Shown piece by piece: positions 1 to 5,196 of a DNA stretch of 12,181 nt. Every line of letters begins with the position of its first letter. The first letter of the stretch is position 1. The notes under the pieces are model-generated. The model saw only the letters and a list, made by a program, of their open reading frames with translations. It had not been told where the DNA came from and made no database searches. The DNA comes from Candidatus Iainarchaeum sp. (GTDB taxonomy: Archaea; Iainarchaeota; Iainarchaeia; Iainarchaeales; JAFCFF01): contig JAFCFF010000015.1 of assembly GCA_017608775.1 (NCBI GenBank), positions 1-12,181 of the forward strand. Reading direction: 5' to 3'. The position numbers and the translations under genes are program-made.

Positions 1-197
1 TCTTTAGGCTTTCTGAATCTGATATAGGTATAGATGTTGTAAACAACAGATATAACAAAACCAAGGAAAAAAAGCAATGTAAAAATAAAGAAAACAGCCT
101 CCTCTACTCCTGTCAAGGCATAGGTTAAGTTATGTAGAATAGAAGATATGATTGCTGAAATAAATAACCAATAAGTAAGCCTTGTTTGTGTTTCCAT
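1..197 (-). CDS. Partial small membrane protein, C-terminus beyond left edge
   Basis: An open minus-strand frame starts at ATG 197-195 and runs off the left edge without a stop, giving 65 complete codons. The protein begins METQTRLTYW and shows two hydrophobic stretches, about residues 9-31 and 35-57, joined by a short acidic turn (GVEE). It then becomes basic (RFRKPK), which suggests a small two-helix membrane protein or the start of a larger one. The start is supported by a TATA-like element 24-33 nt upstream and the absence of a Shine-Dalgarno sequence, so the message is probably leaderless. It lies just downstream of the RelE-like toxin on the same strand but appears to have its own promoter. 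I do not recognise the family. Confidence 0.6.
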   Translation of the reverse strand, partial: METQTRLTYWLFISAIISSILHNLTYALTGVEEAVFFIFTLLFFLGFVISVVYNIYTYIRFRKPK

Positions 198-220
198 TTT
201 AGTTATATTTCTTTTTTGTG

Positions 221-230
221 TTTATAAAGG
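221..230 (-). promoter_or_regulatory. TATA box of the left-edge membrane protein gene
   Basis: On the minus strand this reads CCTTTATAAA, a good archaeal TATA element. Its centre is about 28 nt before the ATG at 197, so transcription should start at or next to the start codon (leaderless). It lies inside the 41-nt gap after the toxin gene. Confidence 0.5.
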
Positions 231-238
231 TTTGTTAA

Positions 239-580
239 TTAGTACTTGAACTTTCTTTCATAGTCTTTGTGGTCAAGCCATTCAAGGATTATACTAATTA
301 TCTTAACTTTGTCGCCTCTAATAAAGTACATTAGTCTCCAAGCATTTGGAAGATTATATTTCCATAGATTGTTTATTTTATATTTTTGAGTATACTCGTT
401 AGGCCAAAGTTTTTTTGGAATTTTTATTCCAGCAAAAGGATTTATCTTTAAATCATCAATTGCTCTATCTATAAAATTATAGAGTGTTTTTTCTTCATAG
501 GGCCCCTTCTTAAGTTTTTCAAATGCTTTTCTAAGACTGGAATCTACAAAAGCAACCTTTTTTATTCTTTTATTGTTCAT
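239..580 (-). CDS. RelE/ParE-fold toxin of module 1
   Basis: A 113-residue basic protein with the layout of the RelE/ParE toxin superfamily: an N-terminal strand (KKVAFVDSS), a helical part (AFEKLKKG to IDDLKINP), the step FAGIKIPKKLWP, then strands with NNLWKYNL, WRLMYFIR and IISIILEWLDHKDYERKF. Likely functional residues by family analogy are Arg82, Arg88, His104 and Tyr107; RelE relatives cleave mRNA on the ribosome. It follows the antitoxin-like gene by 9 nt in the same operon. The ATG at 580-578 is the first possible start, since an in-frame TGA lies 10-12 nt upstream, and a GTGGGT stretch just before it may act as ribosome-binding site. It is clearly homologous to the toxin at 4741-5121. 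The toxin role is inferred from family and gene pairing. Confidence 0.8.
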   Translation of the reverse strand: MNNKRIKKVAFVDSSLRKAFEKLKKGPYEEKTLYNFIDRAIDDLKINPFAGIKIPKKLWPNEYTQKYKINNLWKYNLPNAWRLMYFIRGDKVKIISIILEWLDHKDYERKFKY

Positions 581-589
581 ATACCCACG

Positions 590-889
590 TCATCTGATAA
601 AAAGTTCCTTTCTTTTTAACATCTTTCTGACTCCTTCAGGATCCCAAATCCAAACTATTGCTCCATCTTTGTCGATGTAAATCTTTCCAGAGTATTCAAG
701 ATAGTCAATTATCAGATTAAATGTTTGATACATCATCTTTTTAGGAAGGCTTTTCCAAAGTTGTGTTTTTGTTGGGTATTCCTTAGCGTTTTTTATTGCT
801 TCCTCAACCATCAAGACAGTGTCAAGCCTTGGATATCTTAGTATGTTTTTTCTTTTTAACGTGGTTTGTTTAACATATTTCTTAACCAT
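590..889 (-). CDS. Antitoxin-like protein of module 1 (RelE partner)
   Basis: A 99-residue basic protein. The core, from ILRYPRLDTVLMVEEAIKNA through LPKKMMYQTFNLIIDYLEYSG to IYIDKDGAIVWIWDP, looks like a small winged-helix fold: helices, then a two-stranded wing. It is a paralogue of the protein at 4460-4741; in a hand alignment about half of roughly 75 positions are identical, including YPxLxTVLxVEE, LPxKxxxQTxNLI and YLExSGKI. The gene is first in an operon with a RelE-like toxin, the usual antitoxin position. ATG 889-887 is preceded by GGTGGT at 898-893, a good archaeal ribosome-binding site, and by an 18-bp palindrome. DNA binding with autorepression is inferred; I know no named family for it. 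Confidence 0.72.
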   Translation of the reverse strand: MVKKYVKQTTLKRKNILRYPRLDTVLMVEEAIKNAKEYPTKTQLWKSLPKKMMYQTFNLIIDYLEYSGKIYIDKDGAIVWIWDPEGVRKMLKRKELFIR

Positions 890-897
890 GTTACCAC

Positions 898-915
898 CTA
901 TATCAATTGATATAG
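898..915. promoter_or_regulatory. 18-bp perfect palindrome, candidate antitoxin operator
   Basis: CTATATCAATTGATATAG is a perfect 18-bp inverted repeat with no spacer. It lies between the TATA box (920-928) and the start codon (889) of the module 1 operon and covers the predicted transcription start. A dimeric antitoxin or toxin-antitoxin complex bound here would block transcription, which is how type II modules usually autoregulate. The sequence is AT-rich, but 18 matched bases including internal C and G are unlikely by chance. Confidence 0.5.
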
Positions 916-919
916 TAAG

Positions 920-928
920 TATATTTAA
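920..928 (-). promoter_or_regulatory. TATA box of module 1 operon
   Basis: The minus strand reads TTAAATATA, preceded by purine/GC-containing AAGC that could serve as a weak BRE. The centre is about 27 nt from the edge of the palindrome at 898. The predicted leader is therefore only about 10 nt and carries GGTGGT. Confidence 0.4.
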
Positions 929-938
929 GCTTTTCCTC

Positions 939-983
939 TTAAAAAAGATTTGGTGTTTATCTATTAATATTTGTGTGGTTGAT
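939..983 (+). promoter_or_regulatory. Likely promoter and ribosome-binding site of the patatin gene
   Basis: TTAAAAAA at 939-946 is a TATA candidate facing the patatin-like gene. It would place the transcript start near 969. GGTTGAT at 977-983, a near match to the archaeal GGTGAT ribosome-binding sequence, precedes the ATG at 987 by 3 nt. The promoter is back to back with that of module 1. Confidence 0.3.
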
Positions 984-986
984 TGT

Positions 987-1793
987 ATGGCAAATCAGGA
1001 CAAGCCAAAACTAGCTTTGGCTTTGGGAAGCGGAGCTGCAAGAGGATATGCTCACCTTGCTGTGATAAAAAGACTGCAGGAAGAAGGCATAGAAATAAGT
1101 CATGTGAGTGGTGCAAGTGTTGGTGCCTTGTTTGGCGCTTATTATTGTTTAAATGGGGAGATAGACTCTGCTCTTGAGCTGTCGGAAAAGATGAGAAAAA
1201 GAGACTGGCTTGGTCTTCTTGATCTCGGAAACATAAGAAACTCTCTTATAAAGGGAAACAAGATAAGGAAGTTTCTCTACAACAAGTTTTTTCAGGATAA
1301 AACATTTGAGGATCCCCAAATACCCTTGACGGTCTGTGCAACAAACTTAACAAAGAGCGAGCCAGAGTACTTTGAAAAAGGATCTTTGACGGATGCGGTA
1401 ATGGCTTCTGTTTCATTGCCAGGAATATTTCCTCCCTATAAGCTAAGGGGAAATCTTTATGTTGATGGAGGGGTTTTAGATCCTGTTCCTGTAAGGCCTT
1501 TATACGAAAAAAGAATAAAGAAAATAGTTGGGGTAAACATAAACCACACCTCCTTAAGAAAACTTAGGGAAAACCCAAGAACCCTGCCTGTGGTTTTAAG
1601 TAGCTTTTATCTTATGATGGAAAAACCTTCCGGAAGGTTTTCAGCAAGAAGAGTTTTTCCTATAAAGCCAGAGTTCAAGATTGGCTTTATAGACTCCATG
1701 AAGTTTTATGAATGGAAAAAGTTTTACAAGATAGGTGAAAAAGAGATTGATGAGAAGATGCCTGCGTTAAAGAGATGGTTAAGAAGAAAATAA
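987..1793 (+). CDS. Patatin-like phospholipase (RssA type)
   Basis: A 268-residue protein with all hallmarks of the patatin-like acyl hydrolase family. The oxyanion loop GSGAARG is at residues 14-20, the nucleophile elbow GASVG has Ser44, and the DGG motif has Asp160 (YVDGGVLDPVPV), giving the Ser-Asp catalytic dyad. Members hydrolyse acyl esters of glycerolipids. There is no signal peptide or membrane helix, so it is probably cytosolic and may act at the inner membrane face. Length matches RssA-like single-domain proteins. The frame stays open upstream to 819, but that extension overlaps the divergent operon and its promoter. ATG 987 fits the family N-terminus (KLALALGSG) and has a GGTTGAT ribosome-binding site. 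The substrate in this organism is unknown. Confidence 0.9.
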   Translation: MANQDKPKLALALGSGAARGYAHLAVIKRLQEEGIEISHVSGASVGALFGAYYCLNGEIDSALELSEKMRKRDWLGLLDLGNIRNSLIKGNKIRKFLYNKFFQDKTFEDPQIPLTVCATNLTKSEPEYFEKGSLTDAVMASVSLPGIFPPYKLRGNLYVDGGVLDPVPVRPLYEKRIKKIVGVNINHTSLRKLRENPRTLPVVLSSFYLMMEKPSGRFSARRVFPIKPEFKIGFIDSMKFYEWKKFYKIGEKEIDEKMPALKRWLRRK

Positions 1794-1835
1794 TCTTTGT
1801 ATAATAATTGAAAAAAGGCAATTTACCTTAGTAAG

Positions 1836-1844
1836 TTTTAAATA
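1836..1844 (+). promoter_or_regulatory. TATA box of the YwgA/Panacea-like and PIN gene pair
   Basis: TTTTAAATA, centred at 1840, lies 27 nt before the GTG at 1867. This spacing predicts a leaderless transcript starting at that GTG. It argues against the earlier GTG 1852 and TTG 1855 codons, which would fall upstream of the transcript start. Confidence 0.45.
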
Positions 1845-1866
1845 CAAATATGTGTTGAATTTTATT

Positions 1867-2319
1867 GTGATTAAATCAAGATCTAAAAAAGCAATTGCTC
1901 AAGTAATAAAAACCAATTATAGTTTATTTCCTGATAAGCAGTTTAGGGGGAAAACCAAACTAGTCAAAATGCTTTATTTGTTAGAAAAAGAAAGAAAAAT
2001 TAAAACAGGATTGAAATTTAAGCTCCATCATTATGGTCCATATTCTGATGATATTGATAAAATATTAATTAATCTTGAGAAAGAGGGCTATATTAAAACA
2101 CAGAAAGGAAAAAAATTTGATTATACTGAAATTTCTTATATTCCTACTAAAAAATTACTTTCAGAAGATTTAGGACTTACTAAAAATGAAATAAAAAATA
2201 TAGAAAGTTTGGAAAGAAAATATAGAAGTTTATCTGCATCTGAGTTATCGAATTATATCTACGAGGTTTATATAACCAAGAAGAAAACTCCTGTTGAAGT
2301 TTTGTTGAAAAAAAATTAA
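1867..2319 (+). CDS. YwgA/Panacea (SocA)-like winged-helix protein, probable antitoxin
   Basis: A 150-residue basic protein. The segment GKTKLVKMLYLLEKE (residues 28-42), followed by FKLHHYGPYSDDIDKIL (51-67) and LEKEGYI, matches the motif order of the YwgA-like and Panacea/SocA (DUF4065) proteins: KLxKxLYLLE, then YGPYS, then a helix leading to a wing. Panacea domains are known antitoxins paired with many unrelated toxins. Here the next gene, 17 nt downstream, is a PIN nuclease. I chose GTG 1867 from the TATA spacing; GTG 1852 would add five residues. GC content is low (22% over 2161-2220) compared with the ileS gene (43% over 5401-5460), which may mean recent arrival. Family assignment is by motif only, and the antitoxin role is inferred. 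Confidence 0.65.
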   Translation: MIKSRSKKAIAQVIKTNYSLFPDKQFRGKTKLVKMLYLLEKERKIKTGLKFKLHHYGPYSDDIDKILINLEKEGYIKTQKGKKFDYTEISYIPTKKLLSEDLGLTKNEIKNIESLERKYRSLSASELSNYIYEVYITKKKTPVEVLLKKN

Positions 2320-2336
2320 TTGATTTTATTATTTTG

Positions 2337-2801
2337 ATGAACGGTCAAGAAGTTGTTATAGATACTTCAATTTTTGTTGCATTATGGCATCCAGACTCAC
2401 CAGTATATCAGAGCATACATTCCAGAGATTTTTTTGAAAAAACAGAAACCTGTCTTTTTGGATTGCTTGTTTGTGAGGAACTTGTTTTTGGAGAAATAAA
2501 TAAAAAATTTGGCAAAAAACTTAAGATTTTAGTTGAAAATTTCCTAAATTTAAAGAGAAAACTTTCCAAGATTGGAAAGTGGGAAAATCTAAAAATTAAG
2601 AAAGAAGATAAAAATGAAATAAATAAATTAAAGAAGAAATCTTTGGAACAAAACTATGATTTAAGTTATGTTGATTGCGTGTTAGCTTATTTAGCCAAAA
2701 TAAATAATAAAATTTTATTGTCTTTTGATGAAAATTTAATAGATTTTTGTTATGAAAACAACATAAACGCAGCATATCCACAAGAGATAACTAAATTTTA
2801 G
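2337..2801 (+). CDS. PIN-domain nuclease, probable VapC-like toxin
   Basis: A 154-residue protein with the PIN-domain acidic set: Asp9 in VVIDTSIFVAL, Glu48 in VCEELVFGE, Asp113 in DLSYVDCVLAYLA and Asp131 in ILLSFDENLIDF. PIN domains are Mg2+-dependent ribonucleases, and VapC toxins commonly cut tRNA or rRNA. Length is slightly above a typical VapC. The extra part is a lysine-rich stretch around residues 73-105. The gene follows the YwgA/Panacea-like gene with a 17-nt gap, so the two are probably co-transcribed. ATG 2337 is chosen over TTG 2334, directly before it. It has the same AT-rich composition as its partner. The usual VapB-type antitoxin is absent, which makes the upstream protein the natural partner by inference. 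Confidence 0.78.
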   Translation: MNGQEVVIDTSIFVALWHPDSPVYQSIHSRDFFEKTETCLFGLLVCEELVFGEINKKFGKKLKILVENFLNLKRKLSKIGKWENLKIKKEDKNEINKLKKKSLEQNYDLSYVDCVLAYLAKINNKILLSFDENLIDFCYENNINAAYPQEITKF

Positions 2802-2803
2802 AG

Positions 2804-2820
2804 TTTTTTATTTGCTTTTC
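2804..2820 (+). terminator. T-rich terminator after the PIN gene
   Basis: Directly after the TAG of the PIN gene the plus strand reads TTTTTT, then two further T-rich runs to 2820. Oligo-T without a hairpin is the usual archaeal termination signal. The gap to the convergent htpX stop is only 42 nt. Confidence 0.35.
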
Positions 2821-2843
2821 TGATTAGAAGTCCCTCAAAATTA

Positions 2844-3749
2844 CTACATAGCCTCAAGCCTTCTTATTCTTTCCTCTATTGGCGGGTGAGTCATAAGAAT
2901 TGTTTTCCATCTTCCTTTCTTCAAGGGATTTGCTATAAACAGATGTGCGGTTGCGTTGGTTGCTATCTTTGTTGGCTTGTTTTCCTTAGCGATTTTCCTC
3001 AAGGCGTTTGCAAGTCCTTTTGGATATCTTGTTGTAAAGGCAGCACTGGCATCTGCTAAAAACTCCCTGTTTCTGGAGATTGCTAATGTTATTAACCTTG
3101 CAAATATAGGAGCAAGAATAGCCAATACAATTCCAATAACTAATAGGATAACTCCAAATCCTCCCCTGTCCCTACTTCTTCCTGAAAACCACAAGCTTCT
3201 TAGAAATATGTCTGCCAGTATGATAACAATTCCGGTTATGACAGAGGCAACAAGCATTATTCTTATGTCGTAGTTTTTGACATGGCTTAATTCATGAGCC
3301 AGGACTCCCTCTATCTCTTGTCTGTTTAGTTTTTTCAATGCCCCTTGTGTTATCGCAACAGAGGCGGTTTCCGGGTTTCTTCCTGTTGCAAAGGCGTTTA
3401 TGCTTTCGTCCGGTAGAATATAGATTTTTGGTTTTGGTATTCCAGAGGCTATTGCCAATCCCTCAACCGTGTTGTGCAAAAAAGGATTTTCGTTTTCTGG
3501 GACAAGCCTTGCTCTTGATAGACTTAAAATAAGCTTGTCTCCTGTGTAGTACTGAACAAGCCCAATTACCAATGCAAGAACTGTTCCTATCATTATTCCA
3601 AGCCAAATATTTCCGACCCAGGCATAGCTTATAACAACAGCAACTATGACAACAAAAACTATGAAAAAGAAAAACAGAAAAAAAGTCTTTGTGTTGTTTC
3701 CTCTTATATAATCAAACAGATTTATTTTTGGTGCTGCGATTTTTCTCAT
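2844..3749 (-). CDS. htpX: HtpX-family M48 membrane metalloprotease
   Basis: A 301-residue integral membrane zinc protease. The zinc site HELSH has His152, Glu153 and His156 (AHELSHVKNYD), and the third ligand is probably Glu229 in NREFLADASA. The conserved THPPIEERIRRL at the C-terminus is the M48 end motif. Four hydrophobic segments are visible: about 21-42 and 47-67 before the catalytic domain, and 164-184 and 197-222 inside it. This is the normal HtpX architecture and length. HtpX degrades misfolded membrane proteins. It is the second gene of a lemA-htpX operon, 35 nt after the LemA stop. The ATG at 3749 has GTGGGA just upstream as a possible ribosome-binding site. Confidence 0.93.
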   Translation of the reverse strand: MRKIAAPKINLFDYIRGNNTKTFFLFFFFIVFVVIVAVVISYAWVGNIWLGIMIGTVLALVIGLVQYYTGDKLILSLSRARLVPENENPFLHNTVEGLAIASGIPKPKIYILPDESINAFATGRNPETASVAITQGALKKLNRQEIEGVLAHELSHVKNYDIRIMLVASVITGIVIILADIFLRSLWFSGRSRDRGGFGVILLVIGIVLAILAPIFARLITLAISRNREFLADASAAFTTRYPKGLANALRKIAKENKPTKIATNATAHLFIANPLKKGRWKTILMTHPPIEERIRRLEAM

Positions 3750-3784
3750 ATTCCCACTTATAAAAAAAGTTTTTAATAAACTAA

Positions 3785-4348
3785 TTAAAACTTAACCTTG
3801 ATTGGTCTTGTCTCTCTTTCAGGAATCTCAAAGTACTCTCTTTCCTTAAATCCAAGACCTCTTGCAATTAGGTTTGCGGGAAACCTCTCCCTTGTAACCT
3901 CGTATGTCATGATAGAGTCGTTGTAAAACTGTCTTGCATATGCTATCTTGTTTTCTATGCCCTCTAGCTGTTCCTGCAAAAGCTTGAAGTTTTCGTTTGC
4001 TCTTAGCCTTGGATAATTTTCAGCAACAGCAAACAGGCTTTTCAATGCTCCTGTTAATATGTTGTCTGCCTTTGCCATCCCCCTAACATCCTCTTTTTTC
4101 TGTGCTGTTATTATCGCTGACCTTGCCTTTGTTATGTTCTGCAACAAGCTTCTTTCATGCCTCATATATCCCTTAACAGTCTCAATTAGATTGGGAAGCA
4201 GGTCAGTTCTTTTCTTCAGCTGTACCTGAATCTGGCTCCATGAGTTTTCAACCCTGTTTTTAAGGGTAATTAATCGGTTAAACACAAATATAACCCAAAG
4301 AACAACGAGAATAACAACTGTGAGAATTATCCACCAAATTACTGCCAT
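3785..4348 (-). CDS. lemA: LemA family membrane protein
   Basis: A 187-residue protein with one N-terminal membrane helix (about residues 4-24) followed by a long helical domain. It carries the LemA signatures: NRLITLKNRVENSWSQIQVQ, KRTDLLPNLIETVKGY, AENYPRLRANENFKLLQEQL, and YNDSIMTYEVTRERFPANLI near the C-terminus. LemA proteins are membrane-anchored helical bundles of uncertain function. In many bacteria lemA is next to htpX, and the same order is seen here. The ATG at 4348 is preceded by AAGGAGA (4360-4354), a strong ribosome-binding site with 5-nt spacing. Promoter elements probably lie in 4360-4390, where the minus strand has GTTTTTAAAA and TAAATAAAA. Confidence 0.92.
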   Translation of the reverse strand: MAVIWWIILTVVILVVLWVIFVFNRLITLKNRVENSWSQIQVQLKKRTDLLPNLIETVKGYMRHERSLLQNITKARSAIITAQKKEDVRGMAKADNILTGALKSLFAVAENYPRLRANENFKLLQEQLEGIENKIAYARQFYNDSIMTYEVTRERFPANLIARGLGFKEREYFEIPERETRPIKVKF

Positions 4349-4413
4349 TTTAATCTCCTTATTTTATTTACACAAAACAATTTTAAAAACTTGTTTATTT
4401 GGACAAAGAAACA

Positions 4414-4438
4414 TTTATATATATTTGTATATATATAC
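4414..4438 (+). promoter_or_regulatory. TATA box and candidate operator of module 3
   Basis: In the 111-nt gap between lemA and module 3, TTTATATA (4414-4421) can serve as TATA box. The 12-bp palindrome GTATATATATAC (4427-4438) follows. The distance from TATA start to palindrome start is 13 nt, the same as in module 1. The predicted transcript start near 4440 gives a 20-nt leader containing GTGG (4452-4455) before ATG 4460. Because the stretch is mostly alternating T and A, the palindrome alone is weak evidence. Confidence 0.35.
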
Positions 4439-4459
4439 ACTTATATAAAAAGTGGTTTT

Positions 4460-4741
4460 ATGATGCTGACAAAAACCCAAAAGAAGAAAATATTGCATTA
4501 CCCAACCCTAAAAACAGTTTTGGCTGTTGAGGAAGTTTTAAAAAAAGCAGAAAAAGCCTTAAACAAAGAGCAAATTAAAAGCAAACTTCCAACAAAAATC
4601 CAACACCAAACCCTAAATCTTATTTTGAATTATCTTGAAGATAGTGGAAAAATATTTGTTGGAAAGAAAGGAGTTCTCTGGACATACAACCCAAGCAGGA
4701 AGCTTAAAAAAGCAATAGAAAAGGGAACGCAAGTGAGATAA
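4460..4741 (+). CDS. Antitoxin-like protein of module 3 (RelE partner)
   Basis: A 93-residue basic protein (MMLTKTQKKK), paralogous to the antitoxin-like protein at 590-889. Shared blocks are ILxYPxLxTVLxVEE, LPxKxxxQTxNLI, YLExSGKI and a short wing ending in WxxxP. The frame is open upstream to TTG 4391, but those codons span the TATA and AT-tract region, and the homologue supports starting at ATG 4460 or the adjacent ATG 4463. GTGG at 4452 acts as ribosome-binding site, as in module 1. Its stop overlaps the toxin start by one base (TAATG), a sign of translational coupling. By analogy it is the DNA-binding, toxin-neutralising partner; this is inferred. Confidence 0.72.
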   Translation: MMLTKTQKKKILHYPTLKTVLAVEEVLKKAEKALNKEQIKSKLPTKIQHQTLNLILNYLEDSGKIFVGKKGVLWTYNPSRKLKKAIEKGTQVR

Positions 4742-5121
4742 TGTTTGGGCCGGACAAGACTATTCGAGTTGTCCTTAGCAAAAATGTTGAAAAAGAATTT
4801 GAGAAGCTCAACAAGATTGTCGGGGAAGAAAAGAAAGAAGGAATAACAAATTCAGATAATCAAAGATTATTGAAATCAATTAACAGGGCTTTGGACTTGA
4901 TAAAACAAAATCCAGAGGCCGGCATTCAGATAAGAAAGAGATTAATACCAAGAAAATACATTAAAGAGTTTGAAATAAACAACCTTTGGAAGTTTAATCT
5001 TGTAAACTATTGGCGAATGCTTTATACCCTAAGAACAGATAAAATAGAAATAATTAGTTTTGTTCTTGAAATCATAGATCATAAAAAATATAGCAAGTTG
5101 TTTGGATATAAAAAGAAATAA
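4741..5121 (+). CDS. RelE/ParE-fold toxin of module 3
   Basis: A 126-residue protein homologous to the toxin at 239-580. The C-terminal half is especially close: INNLWKFNLVNYWRMLYTLR, then a block with DKIEIISFVLEIIDHKKYSKLF. Candidate active residues by analogy with RelE/YoeB relatives are Arg92, Arg98, His114 and Tyr117. It is about 12 residues longer than its paralogue, mainly through an insertion near residues 25-42 (polar, containing TNSDNQ), plus a KKK tail. The ATG shares its A with the last base of the upstream stop codon, so it depends on antitoxin translation. Ribosome-dependent mRNA cleavage is the likely activity from the family; it is not shown here. Confidence 0.8.
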   Translation: MFGPDKTIRVVLSKNVEKEFEKLNKIVGEEKKEGITNSDNQRLLKSINRALDLIKQNPEAGIQIRKRLIPRKYIKEFEINNLWKFNLVNYWRMLYTLRTDKIEIISFVLEIIDHKKYSKLFGYKKK

Positions 5122-5139
5122 GCGATCTTCAGTAAAACC

Positions 5140-5191
5140 TTAATAAACTTTACCTCATAGATTTTCTTATTCTTCTTTATTTCGCTTGGTG
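5140..5191 (+). promoter_or_regulatory. Promoter and ribosome-binding site of ileS
   Basis: TTAATAAA at 5140-5147 is a TATA candidate with a predicted transcript start near 5170. GGTG at 5188-5191 precedes the ileS ATG (5197) with 5-nt spacing and matches the archaeal 16S rRNA tail. The 75-nt gap also separates ileS from module 3. Confidence 0.4.
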
Positions 5192-5196
5192 TTAAG

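Noticed and set aside
819..986. Upstream extension of the patatin-like protein frame
   Set aside because: It would add 56 residues that are hydrophobic and unlike the family, and it runs antisense through the module 1 start and its promoter. ATG 987 has a ribosome-binding site and the right family N-terminus.
1852..1866. GTG 1852 or TTG 1855 as start of the YwgA/Panacea-like gene
   Set aside because: Both are only about 12-15 nt from the TATA centre, so they would probably not be in the transcript. They have no ribosome-binding site. The choice is not certain.
2956..3532. Plus-strand open frames across htpX
   Set aside because: They are antisense shadows of a well-supported HtpX gene and show no recognisable domain.
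4391..4459. TTG-initiated extension of the module 3 antitoxin
   Set aside because: The added residues are coded by the TATA and alternating TA tract, and the paralogue has nothing comparable. ATG 4460 is preceded by GTGG.
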